Assembly: GCF_964019385.1 (NCBI RefSeq)
Contig: NC_088655.1
Coordinates: forward strand, 14,441,731-14,505,730
Length of the DNA: 64,000 bases
Direction of reading: 5' to 3'
From: Sycon ciliatum
Taxonomy: Eukaryota > Porifera > Calcarea > Leucosolenida > Sycettidae
In this document: positions 37,001-50,081 of the stretch, in pieces
Numbering within the stretch: the first letter of the stretch is position 1
How the letters are laid out: the number at the start of each line of letters is the position of its first letter
Program-made: the position numbers and the translations under genes
Notes under the pieces: model-generated
What the model was told of the DNA's origin: nothing
Database searches by the model: none
The model's input: only the letters and a program-made list of their open reading frames with translations

Positions 37001-40000
37001 TGACACATGGGCACAAATGGTCAAAAAGCGACAATTTCTCACCTTTCTGCCCGTTCGAAGCTCAAGAACTGACCATCGCCACCCTGATCTCGTTGTATAG
37101 CTGGACATAGGGAAGTGCACCAAGAAAAAATTCCACATTTCAATAAACACTTCGCCCAGGGCTGCTCAAAGCTGACATCAACCGATCTCGAAGTTTTGGG
37201 CCTTTTTGCCCGTGATTCTTCACTTTGCGACAAAACTATTCACAGCAGTGCCAAATTTTTGGCGTCACTGAATGCGGGTGCCAGCGGGCTACTAGCAAAC
37301 CAAAGATCAACTCAATGCAACCACTCACGTCCCAGCTGGGTCATGTTATAGAGAGGTACGTTGAAAGTGACACGTGGGCACAAATGGTCAAAAAGCGACA
37401 ATTTCTCACCTTTCTGCCCGTTCGAAGCTCAAGAACTGACCATCGCCACCCTGATCTCGTTGTATAGCTGGACATAGGGAAGTGCACCAAGAAAAAATTC
37501 CACATTTCAAGAAACACTTCGCCCAGGGCTGCTCAAAGCTGACATCAACCGATCTCGAAGTTTAGAGCCTTTTTGCCCGTGATTCTTCACTTTGCGACTA
37601 AACTATTCACAGCAGTGCCAAATTTTTGGCGTCACTGAATGCGGGTGCCAGTGGCCTACAAGCAAACCAAAAATCAAATCAATGCGACTACTGACATCAA
37701 AGTTGGGTCATGTTATAGAGAGGTACGTTGAAAGTGACACGTGGGCACAAATGGTCAAAAAGCGACAATTTCTCACCTTTCTGCCCGTTCGAAGCTCAAG
37801 AACTGACCATCGCCACCCTGATCTCGTTGTATAGCTGGACATAGGGAAGTGCAGCAAGAAAAAATTCCACATTTCAATAAACACTTCGCCCAGGGCTGCT
37901 CAAAGCTGACATCAACTGATCTCGAAGTTTTGGGCCTTTTTGCCCGTGATTCTTCACTTTGTGACGAAAGTATTCACAGCAGTGCCAAGTTTTTGCGTCA
38001 CTAAATGCGGGTGCCAGCGGCCTACAAGAAAACCAAAAATCAAATCAATACGACCACTCACATCAAAGCTGGGTCATGTTATAGAGAGGTACGTTGAAAG
38101 TGACACGTGGGCACAAATGGTCAAAAAGCGACAATTTCTCACCTTTCTGCCCGTTCGAAGCTCAAGAACTGACCATCGCCACCTTGATCTCGTTGTATAG
38201 CTGGCCATAGGGAAGTGCAACAAGAAAAAATTCCACATTTCAATAAACACTTCGCCCAGGGCTGCTCAAAGCTGGACAACAACTGATCTCGAAGTTTTGG
38301 GCCTTTTTGCCCGTGATTCTTCGCTTTGCGACTAAACTATTCACAGCAGTGCCAAATTTTTGGCGTCACTGAATGCGGGTGGCAGCGGCCTACAAGCAAA
38401 CCAAAAATCAAATCAATACGACCACTCACATCACAGCTGGGTCATGTTATAGAGAGGTACGTTGAAAGTGACACGTGGGCACAAATGGTCAAAAAGCGAC
38501 AATTTCTCACCTTTCTGCCCGTTCGAAGCTCAAGAACCGACCATCGCCACCCTGATCTCGTTGTATAGCTGGACATAGGGAAGTGCACCAAGAAAAAATT
38601 CCACATTTCAATAAACACTTCGCCCAGGGCTGCTCAAAGCTGACATCAACCGATCTCGAAGTTTTGGGCCTTTTTGCCCGTGATTCTTCTTCACTTTGCG
38701 ACTAACATATGCACAGCAGTGCCAAATTTTTGGCGTCACTGAATGCGGGTGCCAGCGGCCTACAAGTAAACCAAAAATCAACCCAATGCGACCACTCACA
38801 TCACAGCTGGGTCATGTTATAGAGAGGTACGTTGAAAGTGACACGTGGGCACAAATGGTCAAAAAGCGACAATTTCTCACCTTTCTGCCCGTTCGAAGCT
38901 CAAGAACTGACCATCGCCACCCTGATCTCGTTGGATAGCTGGACATAGGGAAGTGCACCAAGAAAAAATTCCACATTTCAATAAACACTTCGCCCAGGGC
39001 TGCTCAAAGCTGACATCAACTGATCTCGAAGTTTTGGGCCTTTTTGCCCGTGATTCTTCACTTTGTGACGAAAGTATTCACAGCAGTGCCAAGTTTTTGC
39101 GTCACTAAATGCGGGTGCCAGCGGCCTACAAGCAAACCAAAAATCAAATCATTACGACCACTCACATCAAAGCTGGGTCATGTTATAGAGAGGTACGTTG
39201 AAAGTGACACGTGGGCACAAATGGTCAAAAAGCGACAATTTCTCACCTTTCTGCCCGTTCGAAGCTCAAGAACTGACCATCGCCACCCTGATCTCGTTGT
39301 ATAGCTGGACATAGGGAAGTGCACCAAGAAAAAATTCCACATTTCAATAAACACTTCGCCCAGGGCTGCTCAAAGCTGACATCAACTGATCTCGAAGTTT
39401 TGGGCCTTTTTGCCCGTGATTCTTCGCTTTGCGACTAAACTATTCACAGCAGTGCCAAATTTTTGGCGTCACTGAATGCGGGTGCTAGCGGCCTACAAGC
39501 AAACCAAAAATCAAATCAATACGACCACTCACATCACAGCTGGGTCATGTTATAGAGAGGTACGTTGAAAGTGACACGTGGGCACAAATGGTCAAAAAGC
39601 GACAATTTCTCACCTTTCTGCCCGTTCGAAGCTCAAGAACTGACCATCGCCACCCTATTCTCGTTGTATAGCTGGACATAGGGAAGTGCAACAAGAAAAA
39701 ATTCCACATTTCAACAAACACTTCGCCCAGGGCTGCTCAAAGCTGACAACAACTGATCTCGAAGTGTTGGGCCTTTTTGCCCGTGATTCTTCGCTTTGCG
39801 ACTAAACTATTCACAGCAGTGCCAAATTTTTGGCGTCACTGAATGTGGGTGCCATCGGCCTACAAGCAAACCAAAAATCAAATCAATACGACCACTCACA
39901 TCACAGCTGGGTCATGTTATATAGAGGTACGTTGAAAGTGACACGTGGGCACAAATGGTCAAAAAGCGACAATTTCTCACCTGTCTGCCCGTTCGAAGCT

Positions 40001-43000
40001 CAAGAACTGACCATCGCCACCCTGATCTCGTTGTATAGCTGGACATAGGGAAGTGCACCAAGAAAAAATTCCACATTTCAATAAACACTTCGCCCAGGGC
40101 TGCTCAAAGCTGACATCAACCGATCTCGAAGATTTGGGCCTTTTTGCCCGTCATTCTTCACTTTGCGACTAAACTATTCACAGCAGTGCCAAATTTTTGG
40201 CGTCACTGAATGCGGGTGCCAGCGGCCTACAAGCAAACCAAAAATCAAATCAATGTGACCACTGACATCACAGTTGGGTCATGTTATAGAGAGGTACGTT
40301 GAAAGTGACACGTGGGCACAAATGAACAAAAAGCGACAATTTCTCACCTTTCTGCCCGTTCGAAGCTCAAGAACTGACCATCGCCACCCTGATCTCGTTG
40401 TATAGCTGGACACAGGGAAGTGCACCAAGAAATAGCTCCACATTTCAATAAACACTTCGCCCAGGGCTGCTCAAAGCTGACATCAACCGATCTCAAAGTT
40501 TTGGGCCTTTTTGCCCGTGATTCTTCACTTTGCGACTAAACTATTCACAGCAGTGCCAAACTTTAGGTGTCACCGCATGCGGGTGCCAGCGGTCTACCAG
40601 CAAACCTAAAATCAACCCAATGCGACCACTGACATCACAGCTGGGTCATGTTATAGAGAGGTACGTTGAAAGTGACACGTGGGCACAAATGGTCAAAAAG
40701 CGACAATTTCTCACCTTTCTGCCCGTTCGAAGCTCAAGAACTGACCATCGCCACCATCATCTCGCTGTATAGCTGGACATAGGGAAGTGCACCAAGAAAA
40801 AATTCCACATTTCAATAAACACTTCTCCCAGGGCTGCTCAAAGCTGACATCAACCGATCTCGAAGTTTAGAGCCTTTTTGCCCGTGATTCTTCACTTTGC
40901 GACTAAACTATTCACAGCAGTGCCAAATTTTTGGCGTCAAAGAATGCGGGTGCCAGCGGCCTACAAGCAAAGCAAAAATCAAATCAATGCGACCACTGAC
41001 ATCAAAGTTGGGTCATGTTATAGAGAGGTACGTTGAAAGTGACACGTGGGCACAAATGGTCAAAAAGCGACAATTTCTCACCTTTCTGCCCGTTCGAAGC
41101 TCAAGAACTGACCATAGCCACCCTGATCTCGTTGTTTAGCTGGACATAGGGAAGTGCACCAAGGAAAAATTCCACATTTCAATAAACACTTCGCCCAGGG
41201 CTGCTCAAAGCTGACATCAACAAATCTCTAAGTTTAGAGCCTTTTTGTCCGTGATTCTTTACTTTGCGACTAAACTATTCACAGCAGTGCCAAATTTTTG
41301 GCGTCACTGAATGCGGGTGCCAGCGGCCTACAAGCAAAGCAAAAATCAAATCAATGCGACCACTGACATCAAAGTTGGGTCATGTTATAGAGAGGTACGT
41401 TGAAAGTGACACGTGGGCACAAATGGTCAAAAAGCGACAATTTCTCACCTTTCTGCCCGTTCGAAGCTCAAGAACTGACCATCGCCACCCTGATCCCGTT
41501 GTATAGCTGGACATAGGGAAGTGCACCAAGAAAAAATTCCACATTTCAATAAACACTTCGCCCAGGGCTGCTCAAAGCTGACATCAACCGATCTCGAAGT
41601 TTTGGGCCTTTTTGCCCGTGATTCTTCACTTTGCGACTAAACTAATCACAGCAGTGCCAAACTTTAGGTGTCACCGCATGCGGGTGCCTGCGGCCTACCA
41701 GCAAACCAAAAATCAACTCAATGCGGCCACTCACATCACAGCTGGGTCATGTTATAGAGAGGTACGTTGAAAGTGACACGTGGGCACAAATGGTCAAAAA
41801 GCGACAATTTCTCACCTTTCTGCCCGTTCGAGGCTCAAGAACTGACCATCGCCACCCTATTCTCGTTGTATAGCTGGACATAGGGAAGTGCACCAAGAAA
41901 AAATTCCACATTTCAATAAACACTTCGCCCAGGGCTGCTCAAAGCTGACATCAACTGATCTCGAAGTTTTGGGCCTTTTTGCCCGTGATTCTTCACTTTG
42001 CGACTAAACTATTCACAGCAGTGCCAAATTTTTGGCGTCACTGAATGCGGGTGCCAGCGGCCTACTAGCAAACCAAAGATCAACTCAATGCAACCACTCA
42101 CATCACAGCTGGGTCATGTTATAGAGAGGTACGTTGAAAGTGACACGTGGGCACAAATGGTCAAAAAGCGACAATTTCTCACCTTTCTGCCCGTTCGAAG
42201 CTCAAGAACTGACCATCGCCACCCTGATCTCGTTGTATAGCTGGACATAGGGAAGTACACCAAGAAAAAATTCCACATTTCAATAAACACTTCGCCCAGG
42301 TCTGCTCAAAGCTGACATCAACCGATCTCGAAGTTTTGGGCCTTTTTGCCCGTGATTCTTCGCTTTGCGACTAAACTATTCACAGCAGTGCCAAATTTTT
42401 GGCGTCACTGAATGCGGGTGCCAGCGGCCTACAAGCAAACCAAAAATCAACTCAATGCGACCACTCACATCACAGCTGGGTCATGTTATAGAGAGGTACG
42501 TTGAAAGTGACACGTGGGCACAAATGGTCAAAAAGCGACAATTTCTCACCTTTCTGCCCGTTCGAAGCTCAAGAACTGACCATCGCCACCCTGATCTCGT
42601 TGTTTAGCTGGACATAGGGAAGTGCACCAAGGAAAAATTCCACATTTCAATAAACACTTCGCCCAGGGCTGCTCAAAGCTGACATCAACCGATCTCGAAG
42701 TTTAGAGCCTTTTTGCCCGTGATTCTTCACTTTGCGACTAAACTATTCACAGCAGTGCCAAACTTTAGGTGTCACCGCATGCGGGTGCCAGCGGCCTACC
42801 AGCAAACCAAAAATCAACTCAATGCGACCACTCACATCACAGCTGGGTCATGTTATAGAGAGGTACGTTGAAAGTGACACGTGGGCACAAATGGTCAAAA
42901 AGCGACAATTTCTCACCTTTCTGCCCGTTCGAAGCTCAAGAACTGACCATCGCCACCCTGATCTCGTTGTATAGCTGGACATAGGGAAGTGCACCAAGAA

Positions 43001-44440
43001 AGAATTCCACATTTCAATAAACACTTCGCCCAGGGCTGCTCAAAGCTGACATCAACTGATCTCGAAGTTTTGGGCCTTTTTGCCCGTGATTCTTCACTTT
43101 GCGACTAAACTATTCACAGCAGTGCCAAATTTTTGGCGTCACTGAATGCGGGTGCCAGCGGCCTACTAGCAAACCAAAGATCAACTCAATGCAACCACTC
43201 ACATCACAGCTGGGTCATGTTATAGAGAGGTACGTTGAAAGTGACACGTGGGCACAAATGGTCAAAAAGCGACAATTTCTCACCTTTCTGCCCGTTCGAA
43301 GCTCAAGAACTGACCATCGCCACCCTGATCTCGTTGTATAGCTGGACATAGGGAAGAACACCAAGAAAAAATTCCACATTTCAATAAACACTTCGCCCAG
43401 GTCTGCTCAAAGCTGACATCAAACGATCTCGAAGTTTTGGGCCTTTTTGCCCGTGATTCTTCACTTTGCGACTAAACTATTCACAGCAGTGCCAAATTTT
43501 TGGCGTCAAAGAATGCGGGTGCCAGCGGCCTACAAGCAAAGCAAAAATCAAATCAATGCGACCACTGACATCAAAGTTGGGTCATGTTATAGAGAGGTAC
43601 GTTGAAAGTGACACGTGGGCACAAAATTAATGGTCAAAAAGCGACAATTTCTCACCTTTCTGCCCGTTCGAAGCTCAAGAACTGACCATCGCCACCCTGA
43701 TCTCGTTGTATAGCTGGACATAGGGAAGTGCACCAAGACAAAATTCCACATTTCAATAAACACTTTGCCCAGGGCTGCTCAAAGCTGACATCAACCGATC
43801 TCGAAGTTTTGGGCCTTTTTGCCCGTGATTCTTCACTTTGCGACTAAACTAATCACAGCAGTGCCAAACTTTAGGTGTCACCGCATGCGGGTGCCAGCGG
43901 CCTACCAGCAAACCAAAAATCAACTCAATGCGACCACTCACATCACAGCTGGGTCATGTTATAGAGAGGTACGTTGAAAGTGACACGTGGGCACAAATGG
44001 TCAAAAAGCGACAATTTCTCACCTTTCTGCCCGTTCGAAGCTCAAGAACTGACCATCGCCACCCTGATCTCGTTGTATAGCTGGACATAGGGAAGTGCAC
44101 CAAGAAAAAATTCCACATTTCAATAAACACTTCGCCCAGGGCTGCTCAAAGCTGACATCAACTGATCTCGAAGTTTTGGGCCTTTTTGCCCGTGATTCTT
44201 CACTTTGCGACTAAACTATTCACAGCAGTGCCAAATTTTTGGCGTCACTGAATGCGGGTGCCAGCGGCCTACAAGCAAACCAAAAATCAACTCAATGCGA
44301 CCACTCACATCACAGCTGGGTCATGTTATAGAGAGGTACGTTGAAAGTGACACATGGGCACAAATGGTCAAAAAGCGACAATTTCTCACCTTTCTGCCCG
44401 TTCGAAGCTCAAGAACTGACCATCGCCACCCTGATCTCGT
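37001..44440 (+). repeat. Higher-order repeat D, copy 2 (20 monomers)
   Basis: Nearly identical to copy 1, but one monomer near 31,720-32,087 is missing, so the offset drops from 7,709 to 7,342 bp after about 39,430. A 5-bp ATTAA insertion near 43,625 raises it to 7,347. Both changes date after the duplication. Confidence 0.92.
41800..44160 (+). repeat. Higher-order repeat E, copy 1 (offset 3,675 bp)
   Basis: Runs from the CGTTCGAGGCTC variant through the ATTAA-bearing monomer. The same order recurs at 45,475-47,830. It lies within the end of repeat D copy 2. Confidence 0.88.
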
Positions 44441-45474
44441 TGTTTAGCTGGACATAGGGAAGTGCACCAAGAAAAAATTCCACATTTCAATAAACACTTC
44501 GCCCAGGGCTGCTCAAAGCTGACATCAACCGATCTCGAAGTTTAGAGCCTTTTTGCCCGTGATTCTTCACTTTGCGACTAAACTATTCACAGCAGTGCCA
44601 AATTTTTGGCGGCACTGAATGCGGGTGCCAGCGGCCTACAAGCAAAGCAAAAATCAAATCAATGAGACCACTGACATCAAAGTTGGGTCATGTTATAGAG
44701 AGGTACGTTGAAAGTGACACGTGGGCACAAATGGTCAAAAAGCGACAATTTCTCACCTTTCTGCCCGTTCGAAGCTCAAGAACTGACCATCGCCACCCTG
44801 ATCTCGTTGTATAGCTGGACATAGGGAAGTACACCAAGAAAAAAATCCACATTTCAATAAACACTTCGCCCAGGTCTGCTCAAAGCTGACATCAACCGAT
44901 CTCGAAGTTTTGGGCCTTTTTGCCCGTGATTCTTCACTTTGCGACTAAACTATTCACAGCAGTGCCAAATTTTTGGCGTCACTGAATGCGGGTGCCAGCG
45001 GCCTACAAGCAAACCAAAAATCAACTCAATGCGACCAATCACATCACAGCTGGGTCATGTTATAGAGAGGTACGTTGAAAGTGAAACGTGGGCACAAATG
45101 GTTAAAAAGCGACAATTTCTCACCTTTCTGCCCGTTCGAAGCTCAAGAACTGACCATCGCCACTCTGATCTCGTTGTTTAACTGGACATAGGGAGGTGCA
45201 CCAAGGAAAAATTCCACATTTCAATAAACACTTCGCCCAGGGCTGCTCAAAGCTGACATCAACCGATCTCGAAGTTTAGAGCCTTTTTGCCCGTGATTCT
45301 TCACTTTGCGACTAAACTATTCACAGCAGTGCCAAATTTTTGGCGTCACTGAATGCGGGTGCCAGCGGCCTACAAGCAAAGCAAGAATCAAATCAATGCG
45401 ACCACTGACATCAAAGTTGGGTCATGTTATAGAGAGGTACGTTGAAAGTGACACGTGGGCACAAATGGTCAAAA

Positions 45475-47830
45475 AGCGACAATTTCTCACCTTTCTGCCC
45501 GTTCGAGGCTCAAGAACTGACCATCGCCACCCTATTCTCGTTGTATAGCTGGACATAGGGAAGTGCACCAAGAAAAAATTCCACATTTCAATAAACACTT
45601 CGCCCAGGGCTGCTCAAAGCTGACATCAACTGATCTCGAAGTTTTGGGCCTTTTTGCCCGTGATTCTTCACTTTGCGACTAAACTATTCACAGCAGTGCC
45701 AAATTTTTGGCGTCACTGAATGCGGGTGCCAGCGGCCTACTAGCAAACCAAAGATCAACTCAATGCAACCACTCACATCACAGCTGGGTCATGTTATAGA
45801 GAGGTACGTTGAAAGTGACACGTGGGCACAAATGGTCAAAAAGCGACAATTTCTCACCTTTCTGCCCGTTCGAAGCTCAAGAACTGACCATCGCCACCCT
45901 GATCTCGTTGTATAGCTGGACATAGGGAAGTACACCAAGAAAAAATTCCACATTTCAATAAACACTTCGCCCAGGTCTGCTCAAAGCTGATATCAACCGA
46001 TCTCGAAGTTTTGGGCCTTTTTGCCCGTGATTCTTCGCTTTGCGACTAAACTATTCACAGCAGTGCCAAATTTTTGGCGTCACTGAATGCGGGTGCCAGC
46101 GGCCTACAAGCAAACCAAAAATCAACTCAATGCGACCACTCACATCACAGCTGGGTCATGTTATAGAGAGGTACGTTGAAAGTGACACGTGGGCACAAAT
46201 GGTCAAAAAGCGACAATTTCTCACCTTTCTGCCCGTTCGAAGCTCAAGAACTGACCATCGCCACCCTGATCTCGTTGTTTAGCTGGACATAGGGAAGTGC
46301 ACCAAGGAAAAATTCCACATTTCAATAAACACTTCGCCCAGGGCTGCTCAAAGCTGACATCAACCGATCTCGAAGTTTAGAGCCTTTTTGCCCGTGATTC
46401 TTCACTTTGCGACTAAACTATTCACAGCAGTGCCAAACTTTAGGTGTCACCGCATGCGGGTGCCAGCGGCCTACCAGCAAACCAAAAATCAACTCAATGC
46501 GACCACTCACATCACAGCTGGGTCATGTTATAGAGAGGTACGTTGAAAGTGACACGTGGGCACAAATGGTCAAAAAGCGACAATTTCTCACCTTTCTGCC
46601 CGTTCGAAGCTCAAGAACTGACCATCGCCACCCTGATCTCGTTGTATAGCTGGACATAGGGAAGTACACCAAGAAAAATTTCCACATTTCAATAAACACT
46701 TCGCCCAGGTCTGCTCAAAGCTGACATCAACCGATCTCGAAGTTTTGGGCCTTTTTGCCCGTCATTCTTCACTTTGCGACTAAACTATTCACAGCAGTGC
46801 CAAATTTTTGGCGTCACTGAATGCGGGTGCCAGCGGCCTACTAGCAAACCAAAGATCAACTCAATGCAACCACTCACATCACAGCTGGGTCATGTTATAG
46901 AGAGGTACGTTGAAAGTGACACGTGGGCACAAATGGTCAAAAAGCGACAATTTCTCACCTTTCTGCCCGTTCGAAGCTCAAGAACTGACCATCGCCACCC
47001 TGATCTCGTTGTATAGCTGGACATAGGGAAGAACACCAAGAAAAAATTCCACATTTCAATAAACACTTCGCCCAGGTCTGCTCAAAGCTGACATCAAACG
47101 ATCTCGAAGTTTTGGGCCTTTTTGCCCGTGATTCTTCACTTTGCGACTAAACTATTCACAGCAGTGCCAAATTTTTGGCGTCAAAGAATGCGGGTGCCAG
47201 CGGCCTACAAGCAAAGCAAAAATCAAATCAATGCGACCACTGACATCAAAGTTGGGTCATGTTATAGAGAGGTACGTTGAAAGTGACACGTGGGCACAAA
47301 ATTAATGGTCAAAAAGCGACAATTTCTCACCTTTCTGCCCGTTCGAAGCTCAAGAACTGACCATCGCCACCCTGATCTCGTTGTATAGCTGGACATAGGG
47401 AAGTGCACCAAGAAAAAATTCCACATTTCAATAAACACTTTGCCCAGGGCTGCTCAAAGCTGACATCAACCGATCTCGAAGTTTTGGGCCTTTTTGCCCG
47501 TGATTCTTCACTTTGCGACTAAACTAATCACAGCAGTGCCAAACTTTAGGTGTCACCGCATGCGGGTGCCAGCGGCCTACCAGCAAACCAAAAATCAACT
47601 CAATGCGACCACTCACATCACAGCTGGGTCATGTTATAGAGAGGTACGTTGAAAGTGACACGTGGGCACAAATGGTCAAAAAGCGACAATTTCTCACCTT
47701 TCTGCCCGTTCGAAGCTCAAGAACTGACCATCGCCACCCTGATCTCGTTGTATAGCTGGACATAGGGAAGTGCACCAAGAAAAAATTCCACATTTCAATA
47801 AACACTTCGCCCAGGGCTGCTCAAAGCTGA
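45475..47830 (+). repeat. Higher-order repeat E, copy 2
   Basis: Includes the same 5-bp ATTAA insertion (near 47,302) and the GAAGAACACC variant. The insertion therefore predates this duplication but postdates repeat D. Confidence 0.88.
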
Positions 47831-50081
47831 CATCAACCGATCTCGAAGTTTAGAGCCTTTTTGCCCGTGATTCTTCACTTTGCGACTAAACTATTCACAG
47901 CAGTGCCAAATTTTTGGCGTCACTGAATGCGGGTGCCAGGGACCTACAAGCAAAGCAAAAATCAAATCAATGCGACCACTGACATCAAAGTTGGGTCATG
48001 TTATAGAGAGGTACGTTGAAAGTGACACGTGGGCACAAATGGTCAAAAAGCGACAATTTCTCACCTTTCTGCCCGTTCGAAGCTCAAGAACTGACCATCG
48101 CCATCCTGATCTCGTTGTATAGCTGGACATAGGGAAGTACACCAAGAAAAAATTCCACATTTCAATAAAGACTTCGCCCAGGTCTGCTCAAAGCTGACAT
48201 CAACCGATCTCGAAGTTTTGGGCCTTTTTGTCCGTGATTCTTCACTTTGCGACTAAACTTATCACAGCAGTGCCAAATTTTTGGCGTCACTGAATGCGGG
48301 TGCCAGCGGCCTACAAGCAAACCAAAAATCAACTCAATGCGACCACTCACATCACAGCTGGGTCATGTTATAGAGAGGTACGTTGAAAGTGACACGTGGG
48401 CACAAATGGTCAAAAAGCGACAATTTCTCACCTTTCTGCCCGTTCGAAGCTCAAGAACTGACCATCGCCACCCTGATCTCGTTGTATAGCTGGACATAGG
48501 GAAGTGCACCAAGAAAAAATTCCACATTTCAATAAACACTTCGCCCAGGGCTGCTCAAAGCTGACATCAACTGATCTCGAAGTTTTGGGCCTTTTTGCCC
48601 GTGATTCTTCACTTTGCGACTAAACTATTCACAGCAGTGCCAAATTTTTGGCGTCACTGAATGCGGGTGCCAGCGGCCTACTAGCAAACCAAAGATCAAC
48701 TCAATGCAACCACTCACATCACAGCTGGGTCATGTTATAGAGAGGTACGTTGAAAGTGACACGTGGGCACAAATGGTCAAAAAGCGACAATTTCTCACCT
48801 TTCTGCCCGTTCGAAGCTCAAGAACTGACCATCGCCACCCTGATCTCGTTGTATAGCTGGACATAGGGAAGTACGCCAAGAAAAAATTCCACATTTCAAT
48901 AAACACTTCGCCCAGGTCTGCTCAAAGCTGACATCAACCGATCTCGAAGTTTTGGGCCTTTTTGCCCGTGATTCTTCACTTTGCGACTAAACTATTCACA
49001 GCAGTGCCAAATTTTTGGTGTCACTGAATGCGGGTGCCAGCGGCCTACAAGCAAACCAAAAATCAACTCAATGCGACCACTCACATCACAGCTGGGTCAT
49101 GTTATAGAGAGGTACGTTGAAAGTGACACGTGGGCACAAATGGTCAAAAAGCGACAATTTCTCACCTTTCTGCCCGTTCGAAGCTCAAGAACTGACCATC
49201 GCCACCCTGATCTCGTTGTATAGCTGGACATAGGGAAGTACACCAAGAAAAAATTCCACATTTCAATAAACACTTCGCCCAGGTCTGCTCAAAGCTGACA
49301 TCAACCGATCTCGAAGTTTTGGGCCTTTTTGCCCGTGATTCTTCACTTTGCGACTAAACTATTCACAGCAGTGCCAAATTTTTGGCGTCACTGAATGCGG
49401 GTGCCAGCGGCCTACAAGCAAACCAAAAATCAACTCAATGCGACCAATCACATCACAGCTCGGTCATGTTATAGAGAGGTACGTTGAAAGTGACACGTGG
49501 GCACAAATGGTCAAAAAGCGACAATTTCTCACCTTTCTGCCCGTTCGAAGCTCAAGAACTGACCATCGCCACCCTGATCTCGTTGTTTAGCTGGACATAG
49601 GGAAGTGCACCAAGGAAAACTTCCACATTTCAATAAACACTTCGCCCAGGGCTGCTCAAAGCTGACATCAACCGATCTCGAAGTTTAGAGCCTTTTTGCC
49701 CGTGATTCTTCACTTTGCGACTAAACTATTCACAGCAGTGCCAACTTTTTGGCGTCACTGAATGCGGGTGCCAGCGGCCTACAAGCAAACCAAAAATCAA
49801 CTCAATGCGACCACTCACATCACAGCTGGGTCATGTTATAGAGAGGTACGTTGAAAGTGACACGTGGGCACAAATGGTCAAAAAGCGACAATTTCTCACC
49901 TTTCTGCCCGTTCGAAGCTCAAGAACTGACCATCGCCACCCTGATCTCGTTGTATAGCTGGACATAGGGAAGTACACCAAGAAAAAAATCCACATTTCAA
50001 TAAACACTTCGCCCAGGTCTGCTCAAAGCTGACATCAACCGATCTCGAAGTTTTGGGCCTTTTTGCCCGTGATTCTTCACT

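Noticed and set aside
29330-37351. Longer frames at 29,330-29,642 and 37,039-37,351
   Set aside because: They recur only because the 7.7-kb unit is duplicated. The sequence is ordinary satellite.
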